From Vesta saturnalis (taxonomy: Eukaryota; Arthropoda; Insecta; Coleoptera; Lampyridae), in the NCBI GenBank assembly GCA_036346205.1, contig JARFJB010002009.1:6034001-6098000 (forward strand): 64,000 nt of DNA. The letters are read 5' to 3'. Under the pieces are notes generated by a model. The model did no database searches. It saw nothing but the letters and a program-made list of their open reading frames with translations, and had not been told where the DNA came from. Each line of letters starts with the position of its first letter. Positions within the stretch are counted from its first letter, which is position 1. This document shows positions 11,049 to 22,441 of the stretch, piece after piece. A program made the translations under genes and the position numbers.

Positions 11049-11081
11049 TATATATGCGCACGTGGTGATCGTTTTTTTTTT

Positions 11082-13338
11082 CTTGTGTGGTCTTCTTTAA
11101 GTTAGAGTTTGCCTCTATACAGCTTACAAACTCTATCTTAGCTTGTCAAAAAGCCTCTGTCAAAAATGGACCGTAATCGAATTATGTATACCGGCCTCTT
11201 ATTAGAAAACTATCTTTTTAATCCTAGAATTTTTACCGATAAGGGTTTGTCATGCCATGCTATCACATAAGACGGCTTTACATACAGGTTCTGTCTCGGC
11301 TGAAATACATCTTGTCGAAAAAAGGATTTTAGATTTGTAGAATGTACGCCCAGGAGAGATTATAGAATAGAATCAAACAACGGAACTTCGCAGAGCAAGT
11401 TGTGAAGCCATATAACTGTCTTATAAGTTAGCGGTAGGCCCCCTTATTAGAACAGTCATAGGTTCAAATCCTACTCGCGGCAGACTTTATTTATGTTCTA
11501 TTACAAGTTAGCATTACCCCTTATAAGAATACAAATTCCAATTTTAGAGCTAGGACAAGGGGTGTTGCCCTGTTGTTTGATTTGATCGAGGTTGATCGGT
11601 TGGTTGAGGCCCAAATTTCCCACAATAACCATTACAGGGACCTGTATGTACTTTTAAAATATACCGCCAGGATGCAACAGCTGTATTACAGAAAACATTC
11701 GTTAGTCTATACACAAGTAGATGGCGCCTTTAACAAATTTAAAATTGGTGCTCATGGGGCACAACAAAGGGTGAAGGTCCGAGAACAAGTTGCGAAACCC
11801 TATACGTGTCTTACAAGTTAGCATTAGGGCCCCTTATTAGAATACAGATTCAAATTTACAGCAAGGGTGTGAACCCGAGAGCAAGTTGCGAAGCTATACT
11901 CCTGTCTTACAAGTTAGTATTAGGCTCGCTTATTAGAATACAAGTTCAAATTTCCTGCTAGGGGGCCACGGGGCTAAGCCCCGAGAGCAAGTTGCGAGGC
12001 CTTATACTTATCTTATAAGGTAGTATTAGGCCCCTTTATTACAATACAAGTTCAAATTTCTCGCAATAATCAGAATGTGGACTTAAACACAAATTTCCCA
12101 CCAAGGGACCAGGGACCCGGTAGCAAGTTGCGAAGCCCTATGTCTGTCTTACAAGTTAGCATTAGGCTTCCATATTAGAATTCAAGTTCAAATTTTCCCG
12201 CAATAAGCAATCAGAATGTAAACACTTAAATACAAATTCAAATTTCCGCCAAGGGTGCGAAGCCCCGAAAGCAAGTTACGAAGCCCTATACCTGTCTTAT
12301 TAGGGTTAGTCACCCCCTTATTGGAATACACATTCAAATTTCCCACCAAGGGACCAGGGGCTAAGACCCGAAAATAGGTTGCGAAGCCCTACGTCTGTCT
12401 TATAAGTTAGCATTAGGCCCCCTTATTATAATACAAGTTTAAATTTCCCCTCATTGATGGCACCACAAACAAATTCAAATTTTTGGTCGAGGGGCGTGGG
12501 CCTGAGAGTAAGGTGCTAAGCCCTACATCTGTATTACAAGTTAGCATTATACCCCTTATTACAATACAAATTCATATTTCCAGCCATAACCTGCAGAGAC
12601 AAGTAAAAAATTCAAAGGCCCACGAACAAGTTCCGTTCACGACAAGGGGCAAAGACCCGAGAACAAATTGCGACGCCCTACACCTGTCTTACAATGTCGG
12701 TTATGTTCGGGGAGGGTTGGAGTGGGGGTCACCGAAACAGCCTTAGCTGAAAGCCTCGAGTCGCAAAATTTTGCCTATATGAAGAAGTTTATTGCTTTTC
12801 TTAAAAACAACGGTGAATGCTTTCAGGTGCGACTTTCCTTTTAAGAACTCATATCCAAACCCCTCTTGCTAAACATATCTATAATCGCTAGTATGTAACT
12901 GTACCCATTACTGTGATTACTTAAAGATCACATATCACAAATATCAGTCCACCATAACTCGATAAAATGTTACTCGCAATGTATCAGCCTCGAGTAAAAT
13001 TCTCGCTGTAGATTTATGTGTGGTGTACACTTTTTTGTTTTCTGTAGCAACACTGTAATAACTCTCCTGGGCGTACATTTTATAAATCTAAAATCCTTTT
13101 TTCGACAAGATGTATTTCAGCCGAGACAGAACCTGTTTGTAAACCCGTCTTATGTGATAGCATGGCATGGCAAACCCTTATCGGTAAAAATTCGAGGATT
13201 AAAAAGATAGTGTTGTAATAAGAGGCCGGTATACTTAATTTGATTATAACCCCTTTCTGACGGAGGTAATTCATCTAAGATAGAGCTTGTATGCGGTATA
13301 GAGGCAAAATCTGGCTTAAAGAAGAAGAAGACAAGAAT
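11082..13338. mobile_element. 2.3-kb element: long inverted arms enclosing a satellite array
   Basis: The left arm 11082-11357 and right arm 13056-13338 are reverse complements over ~275 bp. Anchors are GTTTGCCTCTATAC, CCGGCCTCTTATTA, ACCGATAAGGGTTTG, AAGACGG, TTCTGTCTCGGCTGAAATACA, GTCGAAAAAAGGATTTTAGA and GTACGCCCAGGAGAG. Between them lies the tandem array 11380-12750. No protein-coding region is seen. This is the architecture of a fold-back or satellite-carrying non-autonomous DNA transposon, and I cannot assign it to a known superfamily. Confidence 0.75.
11380..12750. repeat. satellite array with tRNA-like A-box/B-box motifs
   Basis: About nine to ten diverged monomers of roughly 100-170 bp share ACAAGTTAGCATTAGGCCCC, then CTTATTAGAATACAAGTTCA, then AATTTCCC.C, an AAGGG..C.GGG..A.GCCC block, GAGAGCAAGTTGCGAAGCCC and TATACCTGTCTT. 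The first monomer contains GTTAGCGGTAGG and, 28 nt on, GGTTCAAATCCTACTCGCGGCA. These resemble the A box and T-arm/B box of a tRNA gene. The open frames in this block (11573-11821, 12483-12746) are by-products of the repeat. Confidence 0.8.
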
Positions 13339-13467
13339 ATTTTTCGGCGTATACACCGCTATATTGAAGATGCTGTCTTGTGTATTACAAAACATGCTAC
13401 TGATCCGAAATTGGATAATCTCAAGAAAGATCTATGCGGTACAGCTTACAGGGTGAAGAAGAATTGA
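13321..13467 (+). other. short protein-like open frame, unidentified
   Basis: Just at and beyond the right arm of the satellite element a frame reads EEEDKNIFRRIHRYIEDAV, then LCITKHATDPKLDNLKKDL and CGTAYRVKKN before TGA. The mixed, non-repetitive composition looks like real protein, but I recognise no family and see no start codon. It could be the last exon of a decayed gene or of the element itself. Confidence 0.25.
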
Positions 13468-13534
13468 AATCATATGTAGTATTTCAAGGTAGTGTGGAGA
13501 AATTAGCTAATTTTGAGAATAATCCCATATCTGT

Positions 13535-13536
<2 letters not shown>

Positions 13537-13579
<43 letters not shown>
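13537..13579. repeat. (AAT)n microsatellite
   Basis: About fourteen AAT units. Confidence 0.9.
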
Positions 13580-13720
13580 GCTTCAAATAAAGATTGTGTA
13601 TTACCCGCCGCATGTATTTTTAAAGCATAATCACAATCGAATGAGTATTAGTATGAAGCAGTATCAGGGGTATTAGCTGTTTTTACTTGTTAATAAGCTA
13701 TTACAATATAATCGCTCAAG

Positions 13721-13872
13721 ATGAAAACAGTGAAGTTGATGCTGGTAGTGATGTTCTCTATGAAGATCCAGATAAGTTAAATTACGCTGCCCTTAATTTT
13801 GAACATAAGGGGAAGTACACCCATCCCAAAAAAATTCTTAACTGCCGAAAATGTCTTGACACTAATATTTAA
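13721..13872 (+). CDS. candidate terminal exon with ITIM-like motif
   Basis: After an acceptor-like ATAATCGCTCAAG (AG at 13719-13720) the frame reads ENSEVDAGSDVLYEDPDKL, then NYAALNFEHKGKYTHPKK, ending NCRKCLDTNI and TAA. LNYAAL fits the ITIM consensus (I/V/L/S)xYxx(L/V/I), and VLYEDP adds a second tyrosine, as in cytoplasmic tails of Ig-type or other adhesion receptors. An AATAAA at 13963-13968, ~90 nt past the stop, makes a genuine 3' end plausible. No upstream exon was found in the window. The short tail and nearby transposons also allow a retro-copied or captured exon. Gene identity unknown. Confidence 0.4.
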
Positions 13873-13962
13873 TATAGGAGATTATGGATTATCTAGATTT
13901 GAGGATGTTTTCGATAATTTCCTGTTAGACGTAGAACCTTTTTGCGACCCTGTTTCTATATA

Positions 13963-13968
13963 AATAAA
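13963..13968 (+). promoter_or_regulatory. polyadenylation signal AATAAA
   Basis: Canonical hexamer ~90 nt downstream of the stop of the 13721-13872 exon candidate. Chance occurrence is common in AT-rich DNA. Confidence 0.4.
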
Positions 13969-13984
13969 GAGTAGTTACTTTCAA

Positions 13985-14640
13985 CAGTCGACCTTCAATA
14001 TTTTACTTTTAATTGATTATTACTATTAAAGGGAGTACACAATGAAGCGTAAAACAGCCTATAATGCATATATGTGTGTAACTATTTATCGTATTAATGC
14101 ATTTTATTTGTTCTTAAACCTTGTACATATAATTTAACATAGCAAAATTAGTATATTGTAAAATAAAATAGGTCTAATGAGAAATGTAATAATAATTTTA
14201 ATAACAATTATGCAGTCTCCCTATTACGAAAACACATTGTAAAACAATTATCTAGATCAGAATGATATTTAAACCTCAGATAGAAATTAATTAATAGTCA
14301 TACATACAATATGCTAACCTCAGATATTGAAAAAACATAATCGTTTAAGTACTAGGTTCGTATATCCTTGATAAAAATCAAAACAACCCTAACAAATATT
14401 AATAATAATAAATACAGATTGAATAATATCTTTTTTATGAAAACACTTGTCATCGTTATCTTTACACGTTTTATCTATTAATTCTTCCTCATTATTAGAA
14501 TACATTTTTTATGACTGAACCATATTACAGAAATTATAAAAAAACATAAAAACATAACTCAAATAATAAACAAAAGCTGTTTAGAATATAATAAACGATT
14601 CAATTACAAGTAAACAAAGCTACACTCCATAAAAACTTCT
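13985..14640. other. no gene recognised
   Basis: AT-rich sequence preceding a LINE. No motif or repeat found. Confidence 0.4.
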
Positions 14641-14641
14641 A

Positions 14642-16200
14642 ATTAGTGACAAACTGTGCACTAAACCTACTGAGATAGCCAACTCCTTTAACAATTATTT
14701 CATGAATTCTACCAAACATTTGTTAGCAAATAACGTTAGCCAATCCGAGTTCATTAGTCCTAATAAAATCCTAAATTCTATATATCTTTACGAAGTTACT
14801 GATGAAGTATTGTACGTTATCCAAGAATCAAAATGATTAAATTCCTCAGGCAGTGATGAATTTTCTTCCAATTTAGTTAAACTGCGTGCTAAAGAAATAA
14901 GTAAACCGTTGTGCTTCATTATTGAGTGTTTCAATAACGGTATTTCCATGATACTCTTAAATTGTCTAAAGTGATTTGTGTTTATAAAAAAGGTTATCCA
15001 AGAAGTCCAGATAATTATAGGCCCATAGCGCTTCTTTCTATTTTTTCAAAAATTATGGACAAACTTCTAGCCAAGCGTGTCATTGACTTTCTTAATAACC
15101 ATAACTTATTTTACAATAATCAAAATGGATTCAGGAAAGGTTCATCTACAACCACAGCGTTAGCATCAACTTTGGATATCATCTACGACACTTGACAGTG
15201 AAAATAAGATGTTAACATGTAGTGTTGATTTAAAGAAAGCTTTTGATTTAGTAAATCATACAGTATTACTTAATAAAATAGAAAAGGTGAGATTGCGTGA
15301 AAAGTGTCACCTGTTAATTTAGTCGTATCTTAATACCAGAAAGCAGTATGTAAATTGTCAAGGCTGTTGTTCGATAACTTTAAGTTTAGGCATGGGAGTA
15401 TCTCAAGGCAGTGTACTTGGTCCTTTATTATTCCTTTTGTATATAAATTATATGGAAAGCTGTATTGGCATTAATGCCTGTTTATTTGCAGATGACCTTA
15501 CACTACTTTCTTATGGAGACAGTGGTAGTGTAGTGTCATGTCAACTAAACTCTTGTTTAGTAGAATTAGCGAACATTTTATTTTAAATCAGTTAGTTTTA
15601 AGTACGTGAATTATGCAATTTTACTCTAAATGTTCTCAATATAATGCAAGTTCACTGATAAAGATACCGAAAATGTAAGTCAATAGAACAAGTAACGGTT
15701 TTCAAATTATTAGGATGTTCTAGTGCCTATTCCTTAACTTGGAAGGATCATATATCGTCGATGAGTAAATCAATTGCATCAAAGTGTTTTGCACTTAAGC
15801 GCTTAAGTTACATAACTAACCTCAATATTGTCAAAATGTTTTATTTTGCGAACGTACAGTCAATCATGAGGTAACAACACGCATAAATATCCAATATTTG
15901 TTTTACAAAAGAGAACACTAACATGTATGTTTCATATTAATCGTTACACATCCTGCAAAGATTTATTTATAAACAGTCAGATATTAACTATGCCTTGTTT
16001 GTACATTCTAGAAATCCTAAAATTTGTAAAGAAAAACTTGAATGCTTATCAACTTCAAAATACTTATGAAAATGATAACTTAAAATTATATAAATGTAAC
16101 CAATATTACATGGGAGCTGTTTTGTATAACAAGGTTCCATTACATATAAGAAATTTACCCTATAAATGCTTTATCACAACTGTAAAAAACTAAGTTCAAA
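14642..16200 (+). pseudogene. non-LTR retrotransposon ORF2 (reverse transcriptase), degenerate
   Basis: A jockey/CR1-like reverse transcriptase is readable in pieces: IANSFNNYFMNSTKHLL (linker between endonuclease and RT, 14676 on), DNYRPIALLSIFSKIMDKLL (RT motif 1), QNGFRKGSSTTTAL, SVDLKKAFDLVNH (catalytic Asp block), MGVSQGSVLGPLLFLLYIN and ACLFADDLTLLSYGD with the FADD active site intact. A C-terminal segment with HINRYTSCKDLF and MGAVLYNKVPLHIRNLP follows at 15900-16160. Several stops and frameshifts interrupt it (for example near 14835, 15195 and 15590). RT copies LINE RNA into DNA at the target. The endonuclease domain is missing (5' truncation), and the copy ends at the microsatellite tail. 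Confidence 0.85.
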
Positions 16201-16295
16201 ATGTTTCTATTCAGTTCAGGAATTTGTAGAGTCAAGTATAATTGACATGTTTTGTCGTATCCTATATCTGTACAGATCACATGGACAAATAAAGA

Positions 16296-16443
16296 TATTA
16301 ATATTAATATTATTAATATTATTAATATTATTAATATTATTAATATTATTAATATTATTAATATTATTAATATTATTAATATTATTAATATTATTAATAT
16401 TATTAATATTATTAATATTATTAATACTAATAATATTAATATT
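16296..16443 (+). repeat. 9-bp (ATTAATATT)n array, LINE 3' tail
   Basis: About fourteen units of ATTAATATT follow directly after ACAAATAAAGATATTAATATT at the 3' end of the LINE. Several LINE clades end in short repeats instead of poly(A), so this is best read as the element's own tail, expanded. It produces spurious ILL and INI repeat peptides in several frames. Confidence 0.85.
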
Positions 16444-16632
16444 AATTATATCGTATCTATGACATGAATACTAACTAACGACAATATTAATAACAAAGGA
16501 AGTAGTTTAACCTTTTTTGGCGAAAGCAGTAGTTTTATCGAACATTTGCTAACTGTAAACTTCTGTTTTTCTATAAGTGTTTATGTTATACTCCACAAGT
16601 TATTGCGCATTTTCGTGTAACCCAATTCATAA

Positions 16633-17620
16633 TTAGGTGCTTCTTCTCAGGCCGCTTTCTCTGTACGGGTTGGTAATGATTAAGGCTACAAGGATTTTAG
16701 ATGTTGCCGCTCTGGATGGCTCCACCGTTGTGCAATTGAACCACTCCCGGAGATTTCTCAGCCAAGAGATACGTTTTCTTCCTATAGATCTTTTTCCAAT
16801 TGTCTTCCCTTGTATAATTAGCCACAACATCTCATACATAAGACCTCTCATGATGTGTCCCAAATATTCCAGTTTTCTTTTTTATATGGTAAATACGAGC
16901 TCGGTTTTTTTTCCAATTCGTTGCAATACTTGACGATTGATAATCTGGTCGGGCCATGGGATCTTTAAAATCCGTCGGTATATCCACAGTTCACAGGATT
17001 CGATCTTCTTTAGGTTTTGTTCTTTCAGTGTCCACGCCTCACTCCTATACATCAACAATGGAAAGATATAGCATTGTAATGTGCGTATGCTTAGTTCTAT
17101 ATTGAAATTTGTATTTGATAATAGTGATCGCATTTTTATGAAAGTTGCTCTTGCAATCTCTATTCGTCTATCTATTTGTAAGATGTGTTCGTTATCCTCA
17201 TTCCTTACCGTACCCAAATACTAATACTTTTCTACACGTCCAATCACAGTGTTGTTAATTACCAGTTGTTGTTGAGGGTTAGTTGGATTTTTGTTTAGAA
17301 CCATACATTTTGTTGTATTGATAATTATTCTGATGCGAAATTCATTACTGTAGGCACTAATTTATTTCAGGAGCTCTTATAGGTCTTTCTTACTAGTTGT
17401 GATAATTACAGTGTCGCCTGCATGCCTAATATTATTAACACTCTTCCCATTTATTACTACTCTGGCTGAAGTACAAGCAAGTGCTCAACAAATAATCTCC
17501 TCTAAGTATAGGTTAAATAGTATCGGAGACAAGGTACACCCTGCCTAACTCCTCATATCTCATCTGACTCTTCACCTTCCACTCTCATTGTTGCTTTGTT
17601 GTTGATTCCATTATAATCTT
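16633..17620 (-). pseudogene. LINE reverse transcriptase, 3' part (minus strand)
   Basis: Minus-strand translation shows the second half of an insect LINE RT often mis-annotated as 'craniofacial development protein 2-like'. Readable segments are VNNIRHAGDTVIITTSK (active site ADD decayed to AGD), EYLGTVRNEDNEHI-like thumb, EIARATFIKMRSLLSNTNFN, CYIFPLLMYRSEAWTLKEQN, CELWIYRRILKIPWPDQI, YLGHIMRGLMYEML and RKRISWLRNLREWFNCTTVE. Several stops separate the frames. The element's 5' part is probably the block 19395-20510. Confidence 0.85.
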
Positions 17621-19394
17621 TGAATAAGATTTATTATTTTTCCGATTATGCAATTTCTCTTTAAGTATATAGATTAGTTTATGATAGTAATCAATGAAGC
17701 ATTAGTGTTGTAGAATCACAATGTACCGTATCTGTAAAGTGTAATTTGAACTTATTCGCAATAATACAAATTCAAGAACGAAACAATCGCTAAGGGTTAT
17801 ATCTTGACTTTACTATTACTTCAATTGCTTGCCTTACATTGACTTTCCTGGCATAATTAAAACATTAGAATTTATTTACTAGTCTGATATTTCATTACTC
17901 GTAAACCTCAAAATTATCAAAAGAATTGGCCCTGTTATGTGAATGAGATAGGATTGGGTGAGGTTGTGTTGCATCATGTGGGACAGGTAAACAATGAAAC
18001 TACTCAAATTAAAATTAACGAGCTTTGCGCAATGATGGTTCAACCCGTTAATTTACCAAGTTGGGAAAGAACCACCAAGAAAACCCAATTTATTAATAAA
18101 TGAGTAATTGCCCAAGTACATTAATAAATGAAATAACAAAAAAACAATGGAAGGATTCAATATATAACAAAACACCATTAAATCAGGTTAAAGAGCGTAC
18201 AAAATTATAAAATTAAGTAACAGAAGAAAAACATGAAAAGCAATTAATTAACTACACATAAACAAGGTCATCTGCACCCGTGTCAGTAAACCCCGGCATT
18301 GTTTATAACAATTTACTTGGTATCTACTATTTCACGTTTGTCCACGTCTTACTACTTACACGGGAGGAAACATTAGTAAACAGTCAACAATACCAACTCA
18401 CACAAGCAATGTCCTTTTATTTTAACAGATTTCAGGTTAATGAGCGTGCTTGCGTAATTAAATAGAAACTTCTTGCAAGGCAATGAGTGATTTTTAATAG
18501 GTTACATAGCCTTGGTGAATTGCTTGCTACGAGCTTTAACTTATATTTAAATACCTACTTACGTTTGAATATAATCTTTTAATTAATCACTTATTCGCTA
18601 ATATTTAACAGGTTAAGAAACGCCGTTTAAACCCAAGACGATAACGATTATTTATAGATGTATTGTTTACACGCCCACTTATTAAAACCCGAATATTTAG
18701 TGATACGTTTATTTACACGACTACTTTAATTTTGTGAAAAACTTACATTATAAACACAGAAAAAAAAACAAATTCGCGGTTTTAGTTTTACTAGAAAGCA
18801 CACGATACAATATTTATAGGCAGAACGGTTTACAGTGAGGGTTTGTAATTAAACAATCAGATCGATCCGACCTGAATCGAACTCTAACTGCCACTAACTG
18901 TCCTTACTCCCCAAATCCACCCCCGTTTTTAAAAGACAATAATTATCACGTGGGAATATTTTCATATTTATTACTGAAAGAAGTATTCATGTTTAAAATA
19001 TGCACTCTTACGTAATAAACCCTATATCTAGGTCACGAATGTCAAAGTACCAAACAAAGATGTCTTTTAATTTGCGGTATGTTCCGATATAATTAATTAC
19101 TAACTGCGACGTTTTTACCCCAAAAAACGTTTGTATAGAAATTTTCAACGATTCTTCGCAGGTTTTCGGTAAATGCATTTTCTACAGAACACCTGTTTTC
19201 TACCCCAACATGTTTTTATTTTTCTGTTCAACCTTCAGTAAAATATCAGTTACATAAAATAAAATACCCGAAAAATATTTTCAAATTACGACTTATTACC
19301 AACATATTAAGACCCATTAATTATCTTTTCTTTCACGGTAGCAAATACGATTAAACATGTTTGTTACAATAATAAAATTTTCTCGGTCCGCTAC
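17621..19394. other. ~1.8-kb block between two LINE parts; no gene seen
   Basis: AT-rich, no recognisable coding sequence or terminal repeats. It separates the RT 5' part (19395-20510) from the 3' part (16633-17620) of what looks like one minus-strand LINE, so it may be an inserted non-autonomous element or replaced sequence. Confidence 0.35.
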
Positions 19395-20510
19395 CTACAG
19401 TGTAGTCCAACGTTTACATCTAGCCCTGTCTGTGTTAATATATTTATAGCTTCAATTCGTTTCTGAATCCGAACTGGTTTCTCCAATGTTTTCATCGACA
19501 TTTTGTGTCTTATTTTCAAGAATACTTTTAACGTATGGCTCATAAGGCGCATTGTTCGATGTTCTGAACATTACTTCGCGTTCTCGTTTTTTAGGATTGC
19601 TATAAACGTTAAACGAGGCCATCCATTCGGTATGATACCTGTATCGTAAATAGCATTGTATAGATCTTCCAGTATATTCAAATTCTGTGTATCTATTAAC
19701 TTTAACAAATCCACTGGTATTTCCTCTAGTTCAATTGCCTTATTATCTTCGAGATTCTTAACAGCATACTCAATTTCTTCAGTAATAATTCTTTACCCAG
19801 GTGATAATGGTTCTATTTGCTCGGTGTCGTCTCGTTCATCCGAGAATAGTTCCATGATATATTCTTCCCACCTCTTAGTGTTGATGAAACATCTATGATT
19901 ACGTTTCCTGGTTTATCCTTTACAAATCGTTGATGTACTTTCTTGTTGGTTCCGATGAATGCTTTGATGTTATTATGCATGTTGAACGTGTCATACTTCT
20001 GGCCTAGTTTTTCTATTTCCTTGCACTGTTGTTCCATCTGTTTTTCTTTTGCTTCATTTGTCTTATTGTTAGTTCTGTATTTAACCTCATCTTTTCATTT
20101 TTGCCTTCTTCTCTCTTCCATGAGATGAAGGATTTCCTCAGTTACGCATCATTTGGTATTTCGTCTTTCATACTTTAGTTGTTTTTGCCCTGCAGTCAGT
20201 ATTTCTTGTTTTATGTTCTTCTGTTTCTTATTGACATCTACATTTTGGTTAGTAATCTATCACGTTTTCTACATTTTCTTTAATACTCTTCTTAACTTCA
20301 TTTCTAATCTTATCAATTGTCAGAATTCTGGTGTCAGTTCTTGGTGTCGGGAGTGCTTCGTTTGATCCTTTTCAACCTGATATTAATATTTGCTACCAAT
20401 GGGACATGGTCCGAACCTATATCGGATACGGGATATGTCTTTACAGATATTACGGAGTTTCTGTACCTGTTGTTTATAAGTTACATAATCTATCTCTATC
20501 TAATTTTTGA
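19395..20510 (-). pseudogene. LINE reverse transcriptase, 5' part (minus strand)
   Basis: The minus strand reads, with frameshifts, a charged linker (EQQCKEIEKLGQKYDTFN, then TNKKVHQRFVKDKPGNVIID and W-rich EEYIMELFSDERDD), then EDNKAIELEEIPVDLLKL and PNGW, then KKRERKCSEHRTMRL-like and LMSHTLKVFLKI. The 'W..Y..ELF' and 'C.EHRTISLMSHTLKVFLKI' signatures belong to the same insect LINE clade as 16633-17620. Finger and palm entry motifs are present and the ADD palm is missing here, consistent with the two blocks being parts of one broken copy. Confidence 0.75.
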
Positions 20511-22227
20511 TTAGGTGCTAATCAAGTGCTAATGTTAAATGTAGTGATTCAATCGTTTGGATTTAGTTTGGGTGGGGCTAACCGCAATTAAAAATCTCAT
20601 ATGTTTAGAAAAAGTTGTTCTTTGTAACCAACAGTACGATCTACTTTTGTACATTGAAGAATGGTTAAATAATTTATTACATCTCAAACATCATAAAACG
20701 TCAAGTACCCGAATTAAGAGCTTTTACCGTTTAGTAAATGTTAAACACAGTCGTTACTGGAGGAACCCACTTCTCAAAAGTAGTTTATAAAAGAGCATTT
20801 AAAAAATTTGGCACTCTATCGGTTTGCTATTCAAATATTTTCTTTGTGTACGTAGTACCAAATTATTCAGTTTTTGAATTAACTGTTCTTGCCATTTGAA
20901 AAAGTTTAACGTGAGTATAGATTACATAAAGGGACGTTTAGGCTTTTGAACGACATGGTAATTACATGAATTTAAGTGCATTTTAATTGTAGCTTATGAA
21001 ATATAGCATTTCGTATTTTGTGCCACTCAAGATAGTAATCTACAAATAAACGCGGTGTACAATCTGAATTTCCATATAAAAGAAGTAGAGAACTCATCTT
21101 AACGTACATAATGATTGGCTATCCTACATGTAAATTCTTTTTTTTTATAGAAATTGAAGTTTAATGACGCCACACTTTTATATAAATTGTGTGAAAAATA
21201 GTAAGGACAGATATGAAATTAGCGTAAAAACATTGATAATGGCCTATAATAAATCTAGGGATCTTATAAATTGAGAGAGATATTTGAGAATTCAATTTGT
21301 GACAATATGGCTGTTTTGTCTATCAGGGCGAATTATTTCGATAAAAATACTTTTAAATTGCTAAATCACTTATATCGAGCTTAAAGTGATTGTTCAAATG
21401 CTTCAAGAACGAAAAAAATTATGGAAGCAATGGTCTATAATAAGCTTTGCTTTATTCGCATTTTAGGTAAAAACTGTATAAACATGGACGAAAAATCAAT
21501 AATTCAACTTGAAAAACTACGAAAATCGAGGGATCAATATTGTCGATTATTTTTATTGTTCGATTTTGAAATTGGGGCCACCCCTGTAACTTTTGCACCG
21601 TTGGTTAGGTTTTGTTCAAGTTTCGATGGGTTATATTAGAGCCAGTTTGGGATTTTTTTACATAAAAAAACAATATGACCGACTTCCGGTTTCACCGAAA
21701 ATGACACAAAAGCTGAAAATTTAAATGGAACAACCTGTATATTTTTACATGTTTGGATTCTACGGCTTCAAATACATATAGTTCATCTGCCAAATGTCAA
21801 CTCAAACGCCATTTTATTTTGACAAAGTCGCCTTCAAGAGCATGTTGTGTTAATAAAAACTAGAAAATTAAAAATTACTGCTTTATTTAGGAACTAAGGA
21901 AATTACTATGCATATCGTTTTTCTAATACTTGAAAGAACTATTTAATATACAGTGAGTTTTAGTTAAAAAAACCGTAATTTTTAAATTTGATCGCTAAAA
22001 AACTTCACAAAAATTAATTATTAGGAAAAATAATATTGTAGGCGTAAATTAATTGCAAAAATGTCTGTTAACAGATATAACTAAATAAAGAGATAAACAG
22101 TGTAAGTGGAAGTTCATGTTTCCGTTTAATTACACATGAGGAAACTCGAATGTGAGATCTTTTCCTACATTTAAATATTAGATAACTTGTCAAGTATATT
22201 AGTGTTATAGAACGCATTTGAATAAAT
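20511..22227. other. no gene recognised
   Basis: AT-rich sequence. Open frames 20557-20790 and 21421-21639 have no recognisable motif and no splice context that I can defend. Confidence 0.45.
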
Positions 22228-22441
22228 ATTTACAAACATGTTTTTGCGTCATATTGCCCGGTCTGATATCAAGTATGGGGCCCCAATTCTGTCAATTAAC
22301 CTCGCATGCTCTCTGTCTACGTTACTGTTAATTCTGCAATCTATATAACTCAATCTGCCCCCCGCTAATTACCATAACAAGAGGAGGGAGGTTCAATAGA
22401 GTCTCCATTACAGCGGCGTCTTTGAATAAATATTTACAAAA
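22228..22441. repeat. partial first copy of the LINE-bearing repeat
   Basis: GAATAAATATTTACAAA, then GATATCAAGTATGGGGCCCC, then TCAATTAACCTCGCATGCTC and a GAGGAGGGAGGTTCAATAGA block recur at 22422-22600 and at 24255-24410. This is a ~190-bp truncated third copy upstream of the two full units. Confidence 0.75.

Noticed and set aside
11420..11485. Possible functional tRNA gene (GGTTCAAATCCTACTCGCGGCA)
   Set aside because: No matching 5' acceptor stem upstream, and the A-box to B-box spacing is too short for a complete cloverleaf; kept only as a tRNA-like motif.
11573..12746. Two 80-90 residue frames in the satellite
   Set aside because: Not conserved between monomers; chance openings in a tandem repeat.
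16166..16467. Ile/Leu- and Ile/Asn-repeat peptides
   Set aside because: Translation of the 9-bp LINE tail; no coding signal.
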